Source: Trichosporon coremiiforme
Taxonomy: Eukaryota; Basidiomycota; Tremellomycetes; Trichosporonales; Trichosporonaceae
Direction: 5' to 3'
Assembly (NCBI GenBank): GCA_039545355.1
Contig: BCJJ01000013.1
Span: 1,101,980 to 1,165,979 of the forward strand
DNA: 64,000 nt
Shown here: positions 23,593 to 34,299 of the stretch, one piece after another
Layout: each line of letters starts with the position of its first letter
Numbering within the stretch: the stretch's first letter is position 1
Notes under the pieces: generated by a model
The model's database searches: none
The model's input: only the letters and a program-made list of their open reading frames with translations
What the model was told of the DNA's origin: nothing
Translations under genes and position numbers: made by a program

Positions 23593-24188
23593 ATGATCGG
23601 ATCAGTAGCTGAGGCTGCAGTGCTCGCGGAGCAAGGGGATGCTCGCGCTGTCTGGCGCACGAAACGGAGCACGATACAGATCGAGAAAAGGAGCTCACCA
23701 GCCCCGGTCTACGTTTGGATCGTAAGTTGCCTCTGCCCCTCCATCTTTGTCCAGGCTACGGCCTCCAGTCGGGGGTGCACGCCGGTCCGAAGCTCATGGC
23801 TCGCTCTCGGCTCATTACTCGCTCCGCTCGCCGCTCGTGCTGACCCCAGATCGTCGCCGTCGCCGCCGTCGCGATCCTCGCCGTCGTCATCGGCGCCATC
23901 GTTGTGCGCATGAAGCGCCGCCGAGCCCCTCTCCCCGCCTCCGTCGCGCATGTCGTGCCCGCCTCTCATCCCACGCACACCTATGCTCCCTATGGCGAGC
24001 CGCACCTGCCCAAGCATACCTACCGCCCTTATAACGCAGACGAGCCCGAGGATGGCCAAGTGCCGCCATACACGCAGGGCGGGTACGGTGTACTGGGGCT
24101 GAAGGGGGAGGAGAAGACGCCTCTCAGCAGTGTGCCCGAACTCAGCCGAGAGTCGGCGGGAGGCAGGAGGGATGGCGGCGTCGCATGA
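23593..24188 (+). CDS. Orphan single-pass membrane protein (155 aa)
   Basis: Two exons (23593-23721, 23850-24188), phase-0 intron of 128 nt. Residues 1-43 are polar (ending SSPAPVYVWI). The second exon begins with a strong transmembrane helix, IVAVAAVAILAVVIGAIVV (about 44-62), then a basic stop-transfer MKRRRAPLP and a Pro/Tyr-rich tail with YAPYGEPHLPKHTYRPYNAD and PPYTQGGYG. Positive-inside logic suggests the tail is cytoplasmic. No family is recognised. The exon boundary falls exactly at the start of the membrane helix, as in the next gene (25212). Alternative acceptors were not better; the chosen one ends CTGACCCCAG. Confidence 0.6.
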
Positions 24189-25211
24189 CTCGCTCACTTG
24201 CGCTCACCGCGCAACGTTCGAGACCGCAAGCTTGACTGAGCTTGCGTCTAGTGGTGTGAGCGTGTGAGAAGCTTGAGCTCGCCGCCGACGTCAACAAATA
24301 TGGGAAGGGGAACAGGGTCGACATCAATTGGGCCGAGACATGGACACTCGGCAGGTCTTGGCGACGATCTACCTCCACAATCCTCATCCATCCAGACCAA
24401 CTACCGCCGACTACACACCGACACCATGTACCATAGACAAGAAAACGGACATTCCAACAAGTAGACAGACTGTAGCATGCAACTCGCTCGTTCAATCGCT
24501 TACTCGTTGTTTGCTGCGCTCCGCTGCCGCAGTCGCACAGCACAGCCGAGGTCACGGACCCAGGCACCCGTAGCTCTGTCCTCTCATCTCCCACGAGTCC
24601 ACCTGCTCAAACAAGTCATGAACCGCAGGGGAGAGAGCGGACTGCAAAAGGCAGGGCTTGAACCGAGGGAGGGGAGAGTACGTACCAGCCCAATACTGGG
24701 TCCTACGCACGCCATGCACTCCGTTCCTTGCAGGCAGCCCTCCCCACTGTCAGGACTTGTCTGTGGGTCAACGCGAGACCCGACAAAACCCTTCGGGTTA
24801 GAGTTCCAGGCACGTCGCGATCACTGGATCCCTCCTCTTTGCGTGGCCCGTTCGTCTTGGGCTCGTCTTGGGTCTTCTTGGGCCGACACCCTATGCTCGC
24901 ACACTGCATGCACAGCTGTGAGGAAGCCCGCGGGACAGGTCCAAAGCACCCAACAAGAGTCACGGTCCCACCAGACTTTGATCCCACATACCGCCCTCAG
25001 GCGATCCCCTTGGGTTTCTCGTGCAACTTGTGCAAGCTGGGTGGTCCCCTGGCGCAACATGGTGCCAATCATGCGAGCTTGCGTGCCCCCCTCCCACCCC
25101 CAGCACCTCCTTGCAAGCTTTGTACACTTCAAAGCTCCAAAGCTTCGCAGAGTTTATAACCTCAGTGCCTCTTGCAACTGTACCTCCCATTATCTGCACG
25201 GGCAGCAAGAA
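24189..25211. other. Intergenic region
   Basis: About 1 kb between the two small membrane-protein genes. The frame of the downstream gene is open back to 24477, but the stretch has mixed codon use and no domain. I therefore place the start at 25212, just after a TATA-like element. No RNA gene is supported. Confidence 0.45.
25154..25160 (+). promoter_or_regulatory. TATA-like element
   Basis: TTTATAA 52 bases before the ATG at 25212. It supports the short protein start over the longer open frame. Confidence 0.4.
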
Positions 25212-25865
25212 ATGTCGCCAACCCCGTCGACATCGAGGAGCAGCGAGGAGGTCGTGAGCATCCTCAAAGCCAACCCGAGCTTCACTGCCGGCCTTGGCAA
25301 GGGCAAGGGACCCGTCCAAACTGCACTCACGAGCGCGAAGGCGCAGAAGCCGTTCTCGAGTCCCGCACAGGGCGTCTGGCCCGGTTTGGTGAGTATTCCC
25401 CGTCCTCTGGTTCTCTCCTCCTTCACGTCTGCCTGCCTGACTTGTTGTCAAAGTGGTCACGGCGGAGTGAGCTGGGAATACGAACGCCATATGATGAAGA
25501 GCCCAGCTGACTTCCAGGTCGCAGCAATCTTGATGGCCGTCGCGCTCGGCCTCTGCATCCACACAGCCTGGCAAGCACTGGCCGACCACCGCGCGGCGCA
25601 GCGCGCCCATGCGCAAGAGATGGAGATCATCCGCCGAACAGGCGAGGACGAGAAGTTGCGCGGTTCCGGCTCCGGCGGGTCCAACACGCCCCGCGACTTG
25701 AGGGAACTCCGAGATGCCCCGCCTCGCGACTGGAAGCCGGACGGGGACGCCGATGCTCTCCGCCGGCTGAATGGGAGTGGAAGCGTTGGCGTCCTCAGCG
25801 CACCCAGCGCTACCAGTCCGCCCGTCACGATCGATCACACGAGGCGGTACCATGGGGCTGTCTGA
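25212..25865 (+). CDS. Orphan single-pass membrane protein (174 aa)
   Basis: Two exons (25212-25388, 25518-25865) with a phase-0 intron of 129 nt. Because 129 is a multiple of three and lacks stops, an unspliced form would add 43 residues in frame. Residues 1-59 are polar and Ser/Lys-rich (SSEEVVSILKANPSFTAGLG). Exon 2 starts with the membrane helix VAAILMAVALGLCIHTAWQA (about 60-79), followed by a charged helix (ADHRAAQRAHAQEMEIIRR) and a Gly/Ser/Pro-rich tail. No family is recognised. It shares layout with the gene at 23593: polar N-terminus, intron at the helix start, one helix, cytosolic-looking tail. Confidence 0.55.
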   Translation: MSPTPSTSRSSEEVVSILKANPSFTAGLGKGKGPVQTALTSAKAQKPFSSPAQGVWPGLVSIPRPLVLSSFTSACLTCCQSGHGGVSWEYERHMMKSPADFQVAAILMAVALGLCIHTAWQALADHRAAQRAHAQEMEIIRRTGEDEKLRGSGSGGSNTPRDLRELRDAPPRDWKPDGDADALRRLNGSGSVGVLSAPSATSPPVTIDHTRRYHGAV

Positions 25866-27301
25866 ACTTGCTTTTCAGGCCTTTTCACCTGGTCCCTCAT
25901 TGCTTCGTCCTCCAACGTCCATTACTTCTCCTCTCGCTCGCCCATTCGTTACCCTTTCGCCCTCTCGCCCCGAAACGTTACGCGGGGATCTCAGCACCGC
26001 GCTGATCTTCTGTTCTTGGAGTCTACAACCTCCGAGCTCCGCGGTTTGCGTCGCTGTCGACAGATGAAGAACGGAGAGTCGGGAGGAGTAGGGCCGCGCG
26101 GGGGGACAGTGAGATCACGTGACAATCTTCCTCACCTACCTGCTTTGCCTGTTGTAATGCTATCTTTCTTCTATTGGATGCTTGAGCATCGTGCACGGTC
26201 GCAGTAACTACAGACCGGCGCAATGACAGACGTAGTCAGTGATACGTGACGGGGCGGGACAGGAAAGCACGGGCGATGTTGGATATTGCTCTGGGCAAAG
26301 GAGCCATGATTCGGTCGGATATCCTCGACAATCTCGATAAGCCTGCTCTTCTGCGCCTCAACTGCGCCCCCACGTCGCTCAGGTAGCCAAGGCGTTGCTC
26401 CCTGCGAGTGGCGGTCACAGTGTAAGACAGCGTCAGATGTCAGATAGTCGGGCGTCGCGCCAGTAGACCGAGGCCAATGGCCTGCCCCACTGTGCCGGAG
26501 CTCGGAGCCTGCCAATCTCAGCGTGGAGGCGGGGCAGCTTTACGGTTGTCATATCATAAGCTCTTGGTTCATGCGAAGCTGAGCTGATTTGCGACGCCAC
26601 AGCAGAACACGGGGGCTCCCCACTCGAAACCCTGCGGTTCCCCACCCGCTCACATGTCCAAACAGCGCCCATGGCGTGTTGCAGCTTGTTGCGGACTGGG
26701 CCCCTCAGTCAGTCGTACTGTGGTTGGCTGTGACACGGCGCCGGGCCCTCCGCGCCCTGGTTCAGAAAGGATCGTGGTCGATCACAGCGCCTCCCATTCG
26801 CAGAAGCCAGCGAAAATAGCAATATCCGCCCAGGCGACCACATCTGCATTGAAACGGCCACAGAGTGAAGGGGCCAGGGAGGGGCGGAGGTGTCGAATAT
26901 GGAGCGGGTCCAGCCAGTGAGGCAGGACAGAAGCTCGGGCAGCGCGGGCAGGTCAAGGGAGCACGCGGGGGGTGACGTCAACCCGCGGCCTGGTTGGTTG
27001 ACCCGTCCTTCTGCTCGCTGCTGGTGCAGGAGAACCGCATGCATCTGCAACTCTATCGCACATGGTTCAAGCGAAGCCGTCCGTAGCCGAGTCGTGCGGG
27101 CCTCGTGCCTAGGATTGCTGCATTCAGAACTCTGCATTTGAGCCGCAGCGACGCGGGCCAGACTTCAGCACTTGCCGGATCAACGTTGGCAGTCCATGTG
27201 ATCTCTGAAAAAGTATAAAGGCCCCAGTCGGCCGCGTCCCGGTACGCTTCACCAGTCCGTTGTCTACCCCGCACCACAACACAGCCACCGAACCAATCAT
27301 T
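25866..27301. other. Intergenic region
   Basis: 1.4 kb upstream of the small gene at 27302. Visible sites are a TCACGTGA palindrome near 26116, a perfect TGACGTCA at 26973-26980 and a TATA-like element at 27214. Open frames here have no domain or codon support. Confidence 0.45.
27214..27220 (+). promoter_or_regulatory. TATA-like element
   Basis: TATAAAG 82 bases before the ATG at 27302. Confidence 0.5.
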
Positions 27302-27662
27302 ATGGGTACGTATCGACGTTAGCCTCGCCACCAGGTGGAGCACCACAACCCGCAGCCAGCTGACAGCAGCCTCCACCGCTGCCGCGACCACGACCCCTGC
27401 CGCCGCGCACGAGCCCTGGTGGCGCAAGCTCTTCAGCCGAAAGAGCAAGAAGACCGCGACCAACAAGGTCCCCGAGTCCGGCTTCGTCGGCGGCAAGCCT
27501 CCCACGCGTATCCGCTCCACCGAGTCCAGCGTCGTCGGATACGAGCCGACGCGCACCATGTCCTCCATCGTCGCGGGCGGTATGGGCGAGAGCGTCCTCG
27601 TCGACGCTGTTCCCCACGAGAACTCCGGCAAGCTCAGGAACATCCAGTCCCGAAGGACCTAA
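27302..27662 (+). CDS. Orphan basic protein (98 aa) with a four-base first exon
   Basis: The ATG and one further base (27302-27305) form exon 1. A 64-nt intron (27306-27369, GTACGT...GCTGACAGCAG) follows, and exon 2 (27370-27662) gives 98 residues starting MASTAAATTTPAAAHEPWWR. The core KLFSRKSKKT is basic and preceded by a WW pair, followed by Gly/Ser-rich repeats (STESSVVGYEPTRTMSSIV) and a polar end. No transmembrane segment or known domain is visible; the basic WWRKLF patch could bind membrane or nucleic acid. Support comes from a TATA element, the splice signals, C/G-ending codons and a clean stop. Unrecognised; it could be a lineage-specific small protein. Confidence 0.6.
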
Positions 27663-29037
27663 GCGCGAGCATTGCGAGTGCAGCGAGCTCAGCTTTCCAT
27701 CTTACTAGGCAGCTGTGAATCGCTGAGAGCTCGTCATCGACAACGTCGCCCACCACGTCCGACCGCGTCCGTTCCGCCCTCCTATCCGTATCCATACGCA
27801 CATTAATGACGCCCCCCTTTCCGCTTCCGGTTGTATTATGCAAAGCATCAAAGGTTTACAGTTCATTTGACCGTGCTGCCGCTGTCTCCGCTTGCTGCCT
27901 GCATTCCTTCTAACTCTTGACAACGGTGGAGCTCAACTCACATCGCCAAGACGAAGCAAGCGGGCACGGATGCTTCTCGTGTGCCTTGCCCAGCCTGCGT
28001 CTGCCTTCCCGCTTCATTCGTCCAACTCTGCTGACCGAGGTCTCCTGACCGTTCTGACCCTCCTGACTCGTAACGTATTCTCCTTCCACTGATCGCAGCC
28101 TAACAAGATGCCTGGCACGATACATGCATCGCGGATGCAGCCGACCACATGCACATGTTTACCCGTGACTAACCCACTCTTAGCTGAGCTGTACATATAC
28201 GTCCAAGCGGATAACAGCCCCCGCTCTATCTCGTGCATGTGGTGAGTCGCGAGTCGCTCGGCAATTCCAAATATAGTAGGGCTCAGGCGGGGAGACAAAG
28301 GGGAGTGCGGGGGTTCGCTCGTTCGGGATCCGGATTTCGCGGGGCCGCACAATCTCGTCCTGACATTTCGGGTGGCAAAGTGACCCACCCACCTCTTGCC
28401 CACTCAACATCCCGCAGCCGCAACCTTGCGCCGCAAGGCATGGCCGCAAGCTGACGGAATGCAGTTCGAGGGGGGTCCTTTCGAATCGTGTTGCGACATG
28501 TTTGGGGTTGCGGCAAAGGCAAGGAAGAGGCACGGCGTCCGGTCTTCGACATGAGCAAGTGCGGCTCGAGGTGGTACGAGCCGCATTTCATTGCCCTCAT
28601 ATCTCGGTGGGGATAAGCTCGTGGGGTTGCAGCACGAGAGCTTGCTATCACATACCATGAACAAGGGGTTAGTCGTTGCTGCTTGTTCCTGTTGGACTTG
28701 GGGCAAGCATGAAGTTGATCCGAGACAAGCGCACGGATAGTGGCGGCGGCAGAAACATGGCTGTTTGGCGCCTCACAGCTTGTCTGGCTTTCGAAGAGAT
28801 GCTGTCTGTCTGTGTATCATCCCTTATCCGAGGGTTATTCCAAGCCTAACAGGCATGACATGCCACAGAACAGTGCAGCGACCAGAGTGAGGCGCTTGGC
28901 CGGCGCGCAAATCAGGGTACCCCGCCTCCACCAGCCAACCACGGACGGACCTTCACCACCATCCCCACCGCCCCCGGACCTCTTCCAATCGATTTCCACT
29001 GCCAAAAGAGTGGCACATGCTTGTTCTGCGCGTGCTT
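27663..29037. other. Intergenic region
   Basis: 1.4 kb between the 98-aa gene and tRNA-Ile. I found no codon-biased frame or repeat that I would call. Pol III termination of the tRNA probably uses the T4 run at 29007-29004 on the minus strand. Confidence 0.45.
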
Positions 29038-29131
29038 TGACCACTGACAGGATCGAACTGCCGACCTCCGCATTGACTGATACGATGTCTTCGTATTAGT
29101 ACGATGCTCTAACCAGCTGAGCTAAGCGGCC
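29038..29131 (-). tRNA. tRNA-Ile (anticodon AAU) with a 20-nt intron
   Basis: The minus strand folds as a cloverleaf: acceptor GGCCGCT with AGTGGTC (two G-U pairs), D arm GCTC/GAGC, anticodon stem TCGTA with TGCGG (two wobbles), loop CTAATA giving AAT at 34-36, T arm GGCAG-TTCGATC-CTGTC, discriminator A73. A 20-nt intron follows position 37. The D loop carries one extra base. The several wobble pairs make it less stable than the lysine tRNA, but A and B boxes are intact. Confidence 0.85.
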
Positions 29132-29449
29132 GAAGACGATGACGATCACGGCCGGGCGGAGCTGGCTGCCGGGCGCGCGGGGCGAGAGCGGCGAGCGAGG
29201 CCGGTGATGGCTTGCAATGCACAGCTGCAGATACGACGCGGACAGCAGAGATGGCCCAAGGTCTTGTGCATTCTGGAGAAATGAACGTGATGCTCGTGTT
29301 AGTTTCGGAGTCTGTTGCGTCGATCACACCAGCTGCTGCCACACTGTTGGGAGACCAATCTATCCATGGGTTTGTTCTACAACGACCAAAACATGCCGAT
29401 TTTCTACTGTTGGGTGGTTTAACTGTTACACTGCTACTTTTCGGGGTGC
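29132..29449. other. Short intergenic region
   Basis: Between the 5' end of tRNA-Ile and the 3' end of the acyl-CoA oxidase gene. AT-richer near 29290-29440; no further feature. Confidence 0.5.
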
Positions 29450-31680
29450 TTAGAGCTTGGCTCCGGTGCGCTTGATGAGGACGTCCGAGTCGGGGTACGG
29501 GTCGAAGATGAGGTCGTTGACGGGGTTGTTGCGGGCGCGCTCAAAGAGGTCCTGGTAGACCTTTCCGTCGTACCGTCCAAGGGACGAGGCGAGGAGGAAG
29601 TCGGAGAAGCTCCAGGCGTCAACGAGCTTGACGGCGTGGGGGCGGATGCGGTCAAGAAGGCTGCTGACGCCCTTGACGCGCGCGAGGGTGAGCTGGTTGT
29701 TCGTGATGGCGCCCGAGGTGACGAACTCGGCGGCGTGGTTCTCAATCGTGTTCAGCGCGAACAGGCGGAAAAGGTCCTGGAGCACCTCGGCCGTGACGTC
29801 GCCGACGTTGCCGGCGAGACGGGCGGGGTCCTTGAACACGGCGTCGTAGAAGTTGCGCACGACGAGGTACTGCGAGTGCGCGGTCGAGAGGCGCCAGAAG
29901 GCGACAAGAAGCGAGTTCCACGACTTCTTCTCCTTGTCGCGGAGCTTGAGCGCCTCGAGGGTGAGGAAGGCGGTGCGCCACGCGAAGGCGCGGACAATGT
30001 CGGCGTCGTTGTTCAGCACGTCGTTCGCGACACCCGTGTCCTTGCGCGAGATGTAGAACTGGAGGATCTCGGCCGTCTCGTTCTTGGGCGCAACGCCGTC
30101 AATGACCTGGCGAGCGGTCTTAAGCAGGTAGCGCGCAACCTGCTGCGTGAGCATGTAGTTGTCGCCCTCCCAGGTGGCGGTGGGGAGGTAGTCGGCGTAC
30201 CACGGGCCGATGCCGGAGTAGGACGAGAAGCCGTGGCCACCACAAGCGCGGCGCGTGACCTCGAGACCCTCGACGGCGATCGTGGATCCGAGCGCCTTGA
30301 GACCACAAGAGGTCGCGTGCAGGTCGGCGAGAAGCTCGGCGCCCGGGTTCAGCTCTTCCGGGCCTGCGCCGCGGGCGTCCTTAGCACCCGCAGCGAGGTT
30401 CTTGTTCATCGCCTCCTGGTTCGCGTTGTACATGGCCATCATGCCGCGGCCAGTGAAGTGGAGGGCGTAGGTGGCAGCAAGGAGGGGGAGGAGACGCTGC
30501 TGCACCATCTTGTAGTTGAGGACAGCGGTCTCGCCAGTCTTGAGACCGGCCTCCTCGGCGTCGCGGTCCTGGAACTGGCGACGGACGGCGCAGTAACGGG
30601 TAGCGACAGTGACACCGCGGGCGAGAGCGGCACCAGCCTCGAGGACGATGGTGGAACGGACCCAGGTGAGGGTGCCGTAGATGAGCGAGGGGGAGCCGAC
30701 ACGGCGGTACTCGGACGTCTCGGGGTCGACGACGTTGAAGCGCGCAAGCATGTTGACGTGGGGGATCTTGACCTTGTTCAGGAGCATGAAGCCGTTGTCC
30801 ATCGAGCTGATCGTCAGTCCGTGCCACTGAAAACGGTCTGTGTCGGCGTCCGCCGGTGCCTTGGAGTCACGAGATACAACCTGGGTTGCTGGCTCCACCA
30901 TCCCGACTACGCGAACGAACTCTCCGATACTCACTTGTAACCGAACTTGGGTCCCTGGTCGCCGACGTAGATGTTGGGCAGCGGCTCGTGGGTCTTGAGG
31001 TCACGAATGTTGAGAACGAAGGGGTGGGGGCCGTGGTTCTTGCCGTTGACGTAGAGCTGGGCCATGACGATGGCGTGGTTGGCGACCTTGCCGAGCGATC
31101 CGATCCACCACTTGGACGCGGTCAGGTGGGGCGAGTTGAGGATGAAGGTCTTGTCGGAGGGGTCCCAGGTGGCCGTGGTCTCGAGGCCACGGACGTTGGA
31201 ACCGTGGCCGAGCTCAGTCTGGGCGTAACAGCCGATGTACTTGTTGGCGAGGGCGGGCTCGAGGAAGAGCTTGTGCTGCTCGGGCGTGCCCTGCTCGCGG
31301 AGGGTGACGAGCCACATCGAGTCGTGCAGGCCGTACGTCGTCGGCTCGCCCGCGATCGTGTTGGCGACCTTGTAGTCCTCGAACGACCAGTTGTGCTGCT
31401 TCTGGAGCTGCTTGAGCTTCTTGCCGCGGGCGAGCGAGCGCTGCATGCGCTCGACACGGCCCATGGACAGCAGCTCGGTCTTGTCGAAGACGGGCTCGGC
31501 CGCGATAATCTTCTCAATGGCGGCACGCTTGTCGAGGACCTCGCGCGTGTGGAGGAGCTCAGCGAGGCGGTCGACGTTGACGCCCGAACCCGCGCGCTCG
31601 GCAGCGAGCAGGTCGGTGCCCTGCGGCGATGAGGGCTGGAGCTTCTGGACCCACTCGGGGGGAGGCGGCTGGCGGGGCAT
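29450..31680 (-). CDS. POX1: Peroxisomal acyl-CoA oxidase
   Basis: Two exons (31680-30935, 30806-29450) with a 128-nt intron encode 700 residues; the junction reads KFGYN-SMDNGFML, as in the family. The enzyme oxidises acyl-CoA to trans-2-enoyl-CoA with FAD and passes electrons to oxygen, the first step of peroxisomal beta-oxidation. Visible motifs: CYAQTELGHGSNVRGLETTA (substrate/FAD loop, about 145-165), TASKWWIGSLGKVANHAIVM, GDQGPKFGYN, and RRACGGHGFSSYSGIGP with the downstream YEGDNY-like WEGDNYMLTQQVARYLLK, which places the catalytic Glu in the expected spot. The protein ends AKL, an accepted PTS1 variant for peroxisome import. The length matches fungal Pox proteins. A long open frame on the opposite strand (29636-30940) is a codon-bias shadow. 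Confidence 0.93.
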
Positions 31681-32873
31681 GGTGGTGAGTGCGAGAAAGG
31701 TGTACGGGGTGGAGAAGAGGGAGCTTCCCGGGCATATATAGTTGGGGTAAATAAGCACCGCTGCAGCACCACTGCTCCGCGCTCCGTCGAAAGTCACAGG
31801 ATCTCAGGTTGCCCATAGAAATGTTGCGGCATCCCGGCTATGTCACGAGTGCCCAGTCGGCGAAGGCCGCACACCTCCCGGCCGGAGTCCGGGGATGCGC
31901 TTAGCCGGCCGTTTTTTTCCAGCCCCAGCCAGTCGCGAAGTCCCTTCCAGTCCGCTCTTGCGCATGCGTTCGCGTGCTCAGGAGCGGGGTGCGCTCGCAC
32001 GCTCTCGGCCGCAAGCGCGGAGAACGCCTCATCAGGCATGCATCGTCGGCGGCCCCGTCTGGGCGCCGTTCCTGCTGTCACATTGGCTGACGAGACGGTG
32101 CCCCAGAGGGAAACAGTTATTCCAGCGCCGCAAATGCCTTTCTGTCGACGCCGAACCCCTCGCTCCCTGCTCATCCCCCACTGTCGCGCCGGGACATGCC
32201 GCTATACGCAAGGTGGAGGCGCCGATCTCCCGGTATGGAGTGTCTGCCACCAGCTTGGAGAGTCATGTGTGCGGGGACAGGGGTCGTTAAGTGGGCAAGC
32301 AAAAGTGGAGGTCCCCGTCACGACAACTGTATGCTGGCTGATCTTAGCGAGCATTTGCCGACTCGCTTGCACTACTGCTAGCCTGCTCCCTGCCGGCCGA
32401 GGAGCAGCGATGGGCCGCACACTAAGCCGTCAGCTGCCGGGATAGAACAACGGCCAGAAGAAGAGGGTCTAGGCAAGGCATACCCCAACGTTCCCAGCAG
32501 AAGTGGGACTGTTCCTGTGCCTGCATTGGATACATGTGTTGTGTTCTGGTCATCTGAGCAGCGCCCCTTATACCTGAGTGATCTGCGCTGCACTTGCTGA
32601 TGCATAGAAAATGGGAGGTGCTCGCGCGGCGGTCGAAACCTAGCGAATACCGATATCTGATAAACCAGCGGCCGCTGCCGCTATACGACAAGGCACGGGC
32701 CGTTGGAAACCGCCGTGCCACAGGCTTCGGTGTCTGCCGCCCCAAGACGGCGGTCATGACCGCCAGTCAATCGACCTTGCCAGCCTCCTACACCTCGCAC
32801 AAGCAGGCATCGAACAGGCCAGCGGCGAGCCCCTCACGTCTCGTGTAGGCAGTGCAGACCTCCTCACCTCCAC
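31681..32873. other. Intergenic region upstream of acyl-CoA oxidase
   Basis: 1.2 kb of promoter for the oxidase, which also includes the 3' flank of the VOC gene. I see no oleate-response element that I can name with confidence and no extra gene. Confidence 0.45.
31735..31741 (-). promoter_or_regulatory. TATA-like element of the acyl-CoA oxidase gene
   Basis: TATATAT on the minus strand about 55 bases upstream of the ATG at 31680. Confidence 0.45.
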
Positions 32874-33266
32874 TCAGAAAGTCCAGTCGTACCGCTGGAT
32901 GACGATCCGGTACCCGTCGCCATCAGCGTACGTCCTCCCCTTATCGTCCCAGTACGGGTTTGCGCTCTTGACTCTCTCCCTTCCACCCCTTTCTGCCGCC
33001 TCGCATCTGGCCTCCCACTCCTCAGCGTCGGGGAAGTAGAACACGAGCAAGTCTTCTTCGGTCGGTGTCGGCTTCACTTCGCACTTGACGAGTTCGAGGT
33101 GCCATGCGGCCTTGGGCACACCGAGCATGACCCCGTCGAAGCCGGAATGACCCTCGAACTTGTACAGCGTGGACAGGCCGAGGGCTGAGTATTGCTGCTC
33201 GGCGCGGGAGATGTCGGTCACTGGGCGCGCGACTCGGAGCTTCGGTGCCGATGTCAAGGTCGTCAT
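32874..33266 (-). CDS. VOC-fold protein, YycE-like (glyoxalase/bleomycin-resistance superfamily)
   Basis: Intronless, 130 residues from the ATG at 33266 (the frame is open further but without another ATG). The sequence has the features of the YycE-like VOC group: RVARPVTDISRAEQQYSALG at the start, FEGHSGFDGVMLG and AWHLEL in the first beta-alpha-beta-beta unit, DLLVFYFP in the second, and NPYWDDKGRTYADGDGYRIV at the end. VOC proteins bind metal or small molecules and act as isomerases, dioxygenases or resistance proteins. The substrate here is unknown, and YycE itself is poorly characterised. The gene lacks introns among intron-rich neighbours and stands at the edge of the gene-poor island. 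Bacterial-like members make transfer possible but unproven. Confidence 0.7.
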   Translation of the reverse strand: MTTLTSAPKLRVARPVTDISRAEQQYSALGLSTLYKFEGHSGFDGVMLGVPKAAWHLELVKCEVKPTPTEEDLLVFYFPDAEEWEARCEAAERGGRERVKSANPYWDDKGRTYADGDGYRIVIQRYDWTF

Positions 33267-34269
33267 GGATGTGGTGGTTGTGATGGCGGAGGGCTTGTAT
33301 GACGGGGCTGACTCCGTTTGGGACCGTTTGGTGGTCACATGTCACTGTTTCAGTTTGGGCGGGTCAAATGTGCGCCGATCCACGACCTTTCCTGGGGTTC
33401 TGGGCTCATCATCGAGGTCAGTATGCTGGCGTTGGACGTTGAAGTCCCTTGCAGGCCATCGATGGCGACAGCAGGGTCCCCCGGCCAAGTGCAGCTGCTC
33501 GCGAGCGGGACCAGGCAGGTGTCCCACTCATTTCCATGCAGCCTCCATCTCGCCCGCACTATCCCGGAGTCACCTCTTGTATCCAAGGGCGTAGCGTCGA
33601 TTGTGTTCAGATCACACTGCGTCACGCCTTTCAGCAAAGTCTGTCGCCGCAGCTGAGCTGTGAACATCACTGAGGCTGGACCTCGGTCCATCAGTATAGA
33701 CGTCATAGAAGAGTCCGCTTCGTCACATCCAGTCGTACTGCCAGCCTTTGAGACCCCAATCTCGGGCACTCACGCCATTACTCACCGTACCCAGTGGCCA
33801 CACTGATACAACCCAGCCCTACTGTCAGACGGACGTTGTCGCCACCAGTTCTCGAACTATGGCAAGTCTTGCGACTCAACGCGCGCCTAGTATGTCGCTC
33901 GCACCCATATGCCTAACGGATGCCAAGCAACTCTCGTGCGATACCATGTCATGTGCCCCCGAAGCTCATGCTCACCGCCCGTTCCAAGACGCTGGCACTT
34001 AAGCAGGACAATCCCACCACTTGCCTCTCGGCCACTTATCCAACCAATCCAAAGCTATTCCGTGCCAAGACATCGAGTCACCAACGCCAGTATCGGCCCA
34101 GCTGGCCCGACAGCCCCCGTCATGATCGCCCGGGCTGGGACTGGCTTGGCCAACGCCAAGTCCGAGCATGATGCCGACCGAGCCAGCGCGGCCAGATCGG
34201 TGCAGTTCTCGCTGGGCCTTGTGCATGCCAGACATGATATCATGATGCGAGGGGATCAGCGTGACTGCC

Positions 34270-34299
34270 GGTCTGCTGGTCTGCTGGTCTGCTGGTCTG
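34270..34299. repeat. Short tandem repeat (GGTCTGCT)n
   Basis: Three and a half direct copies of an 8-base unit, followed by a run of related GCCGCAGGC units to about 34335. Confidence 0.7.

Noticed and set aside
24640..24700. B-box-like GGTTCAAGCCC on the minus strand
   Set aside because: The flanking bases do not form a T stem or acceptor stem.
24477..25211. Longer N-terminus for the 174-aa membrane protein
   Set aside because: The extension has ordinary composition and no splice support, and a TATA-like element lies just before the shorter start.
29636..30940. 434-residue frame antisense to the acyl-CoA oxidase
   Set aside because: It mirrors a strongly biased, C/G-ending gene; translated residues are Val/Glu/Arg/Leu-rich noise typical of antisense frames.
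33267..33338. Upstream extension of the VOC protein
   Set aside because: The extended frame begins with GTG and no ATG; the first ATG (33266) already gives the full VOC fold.
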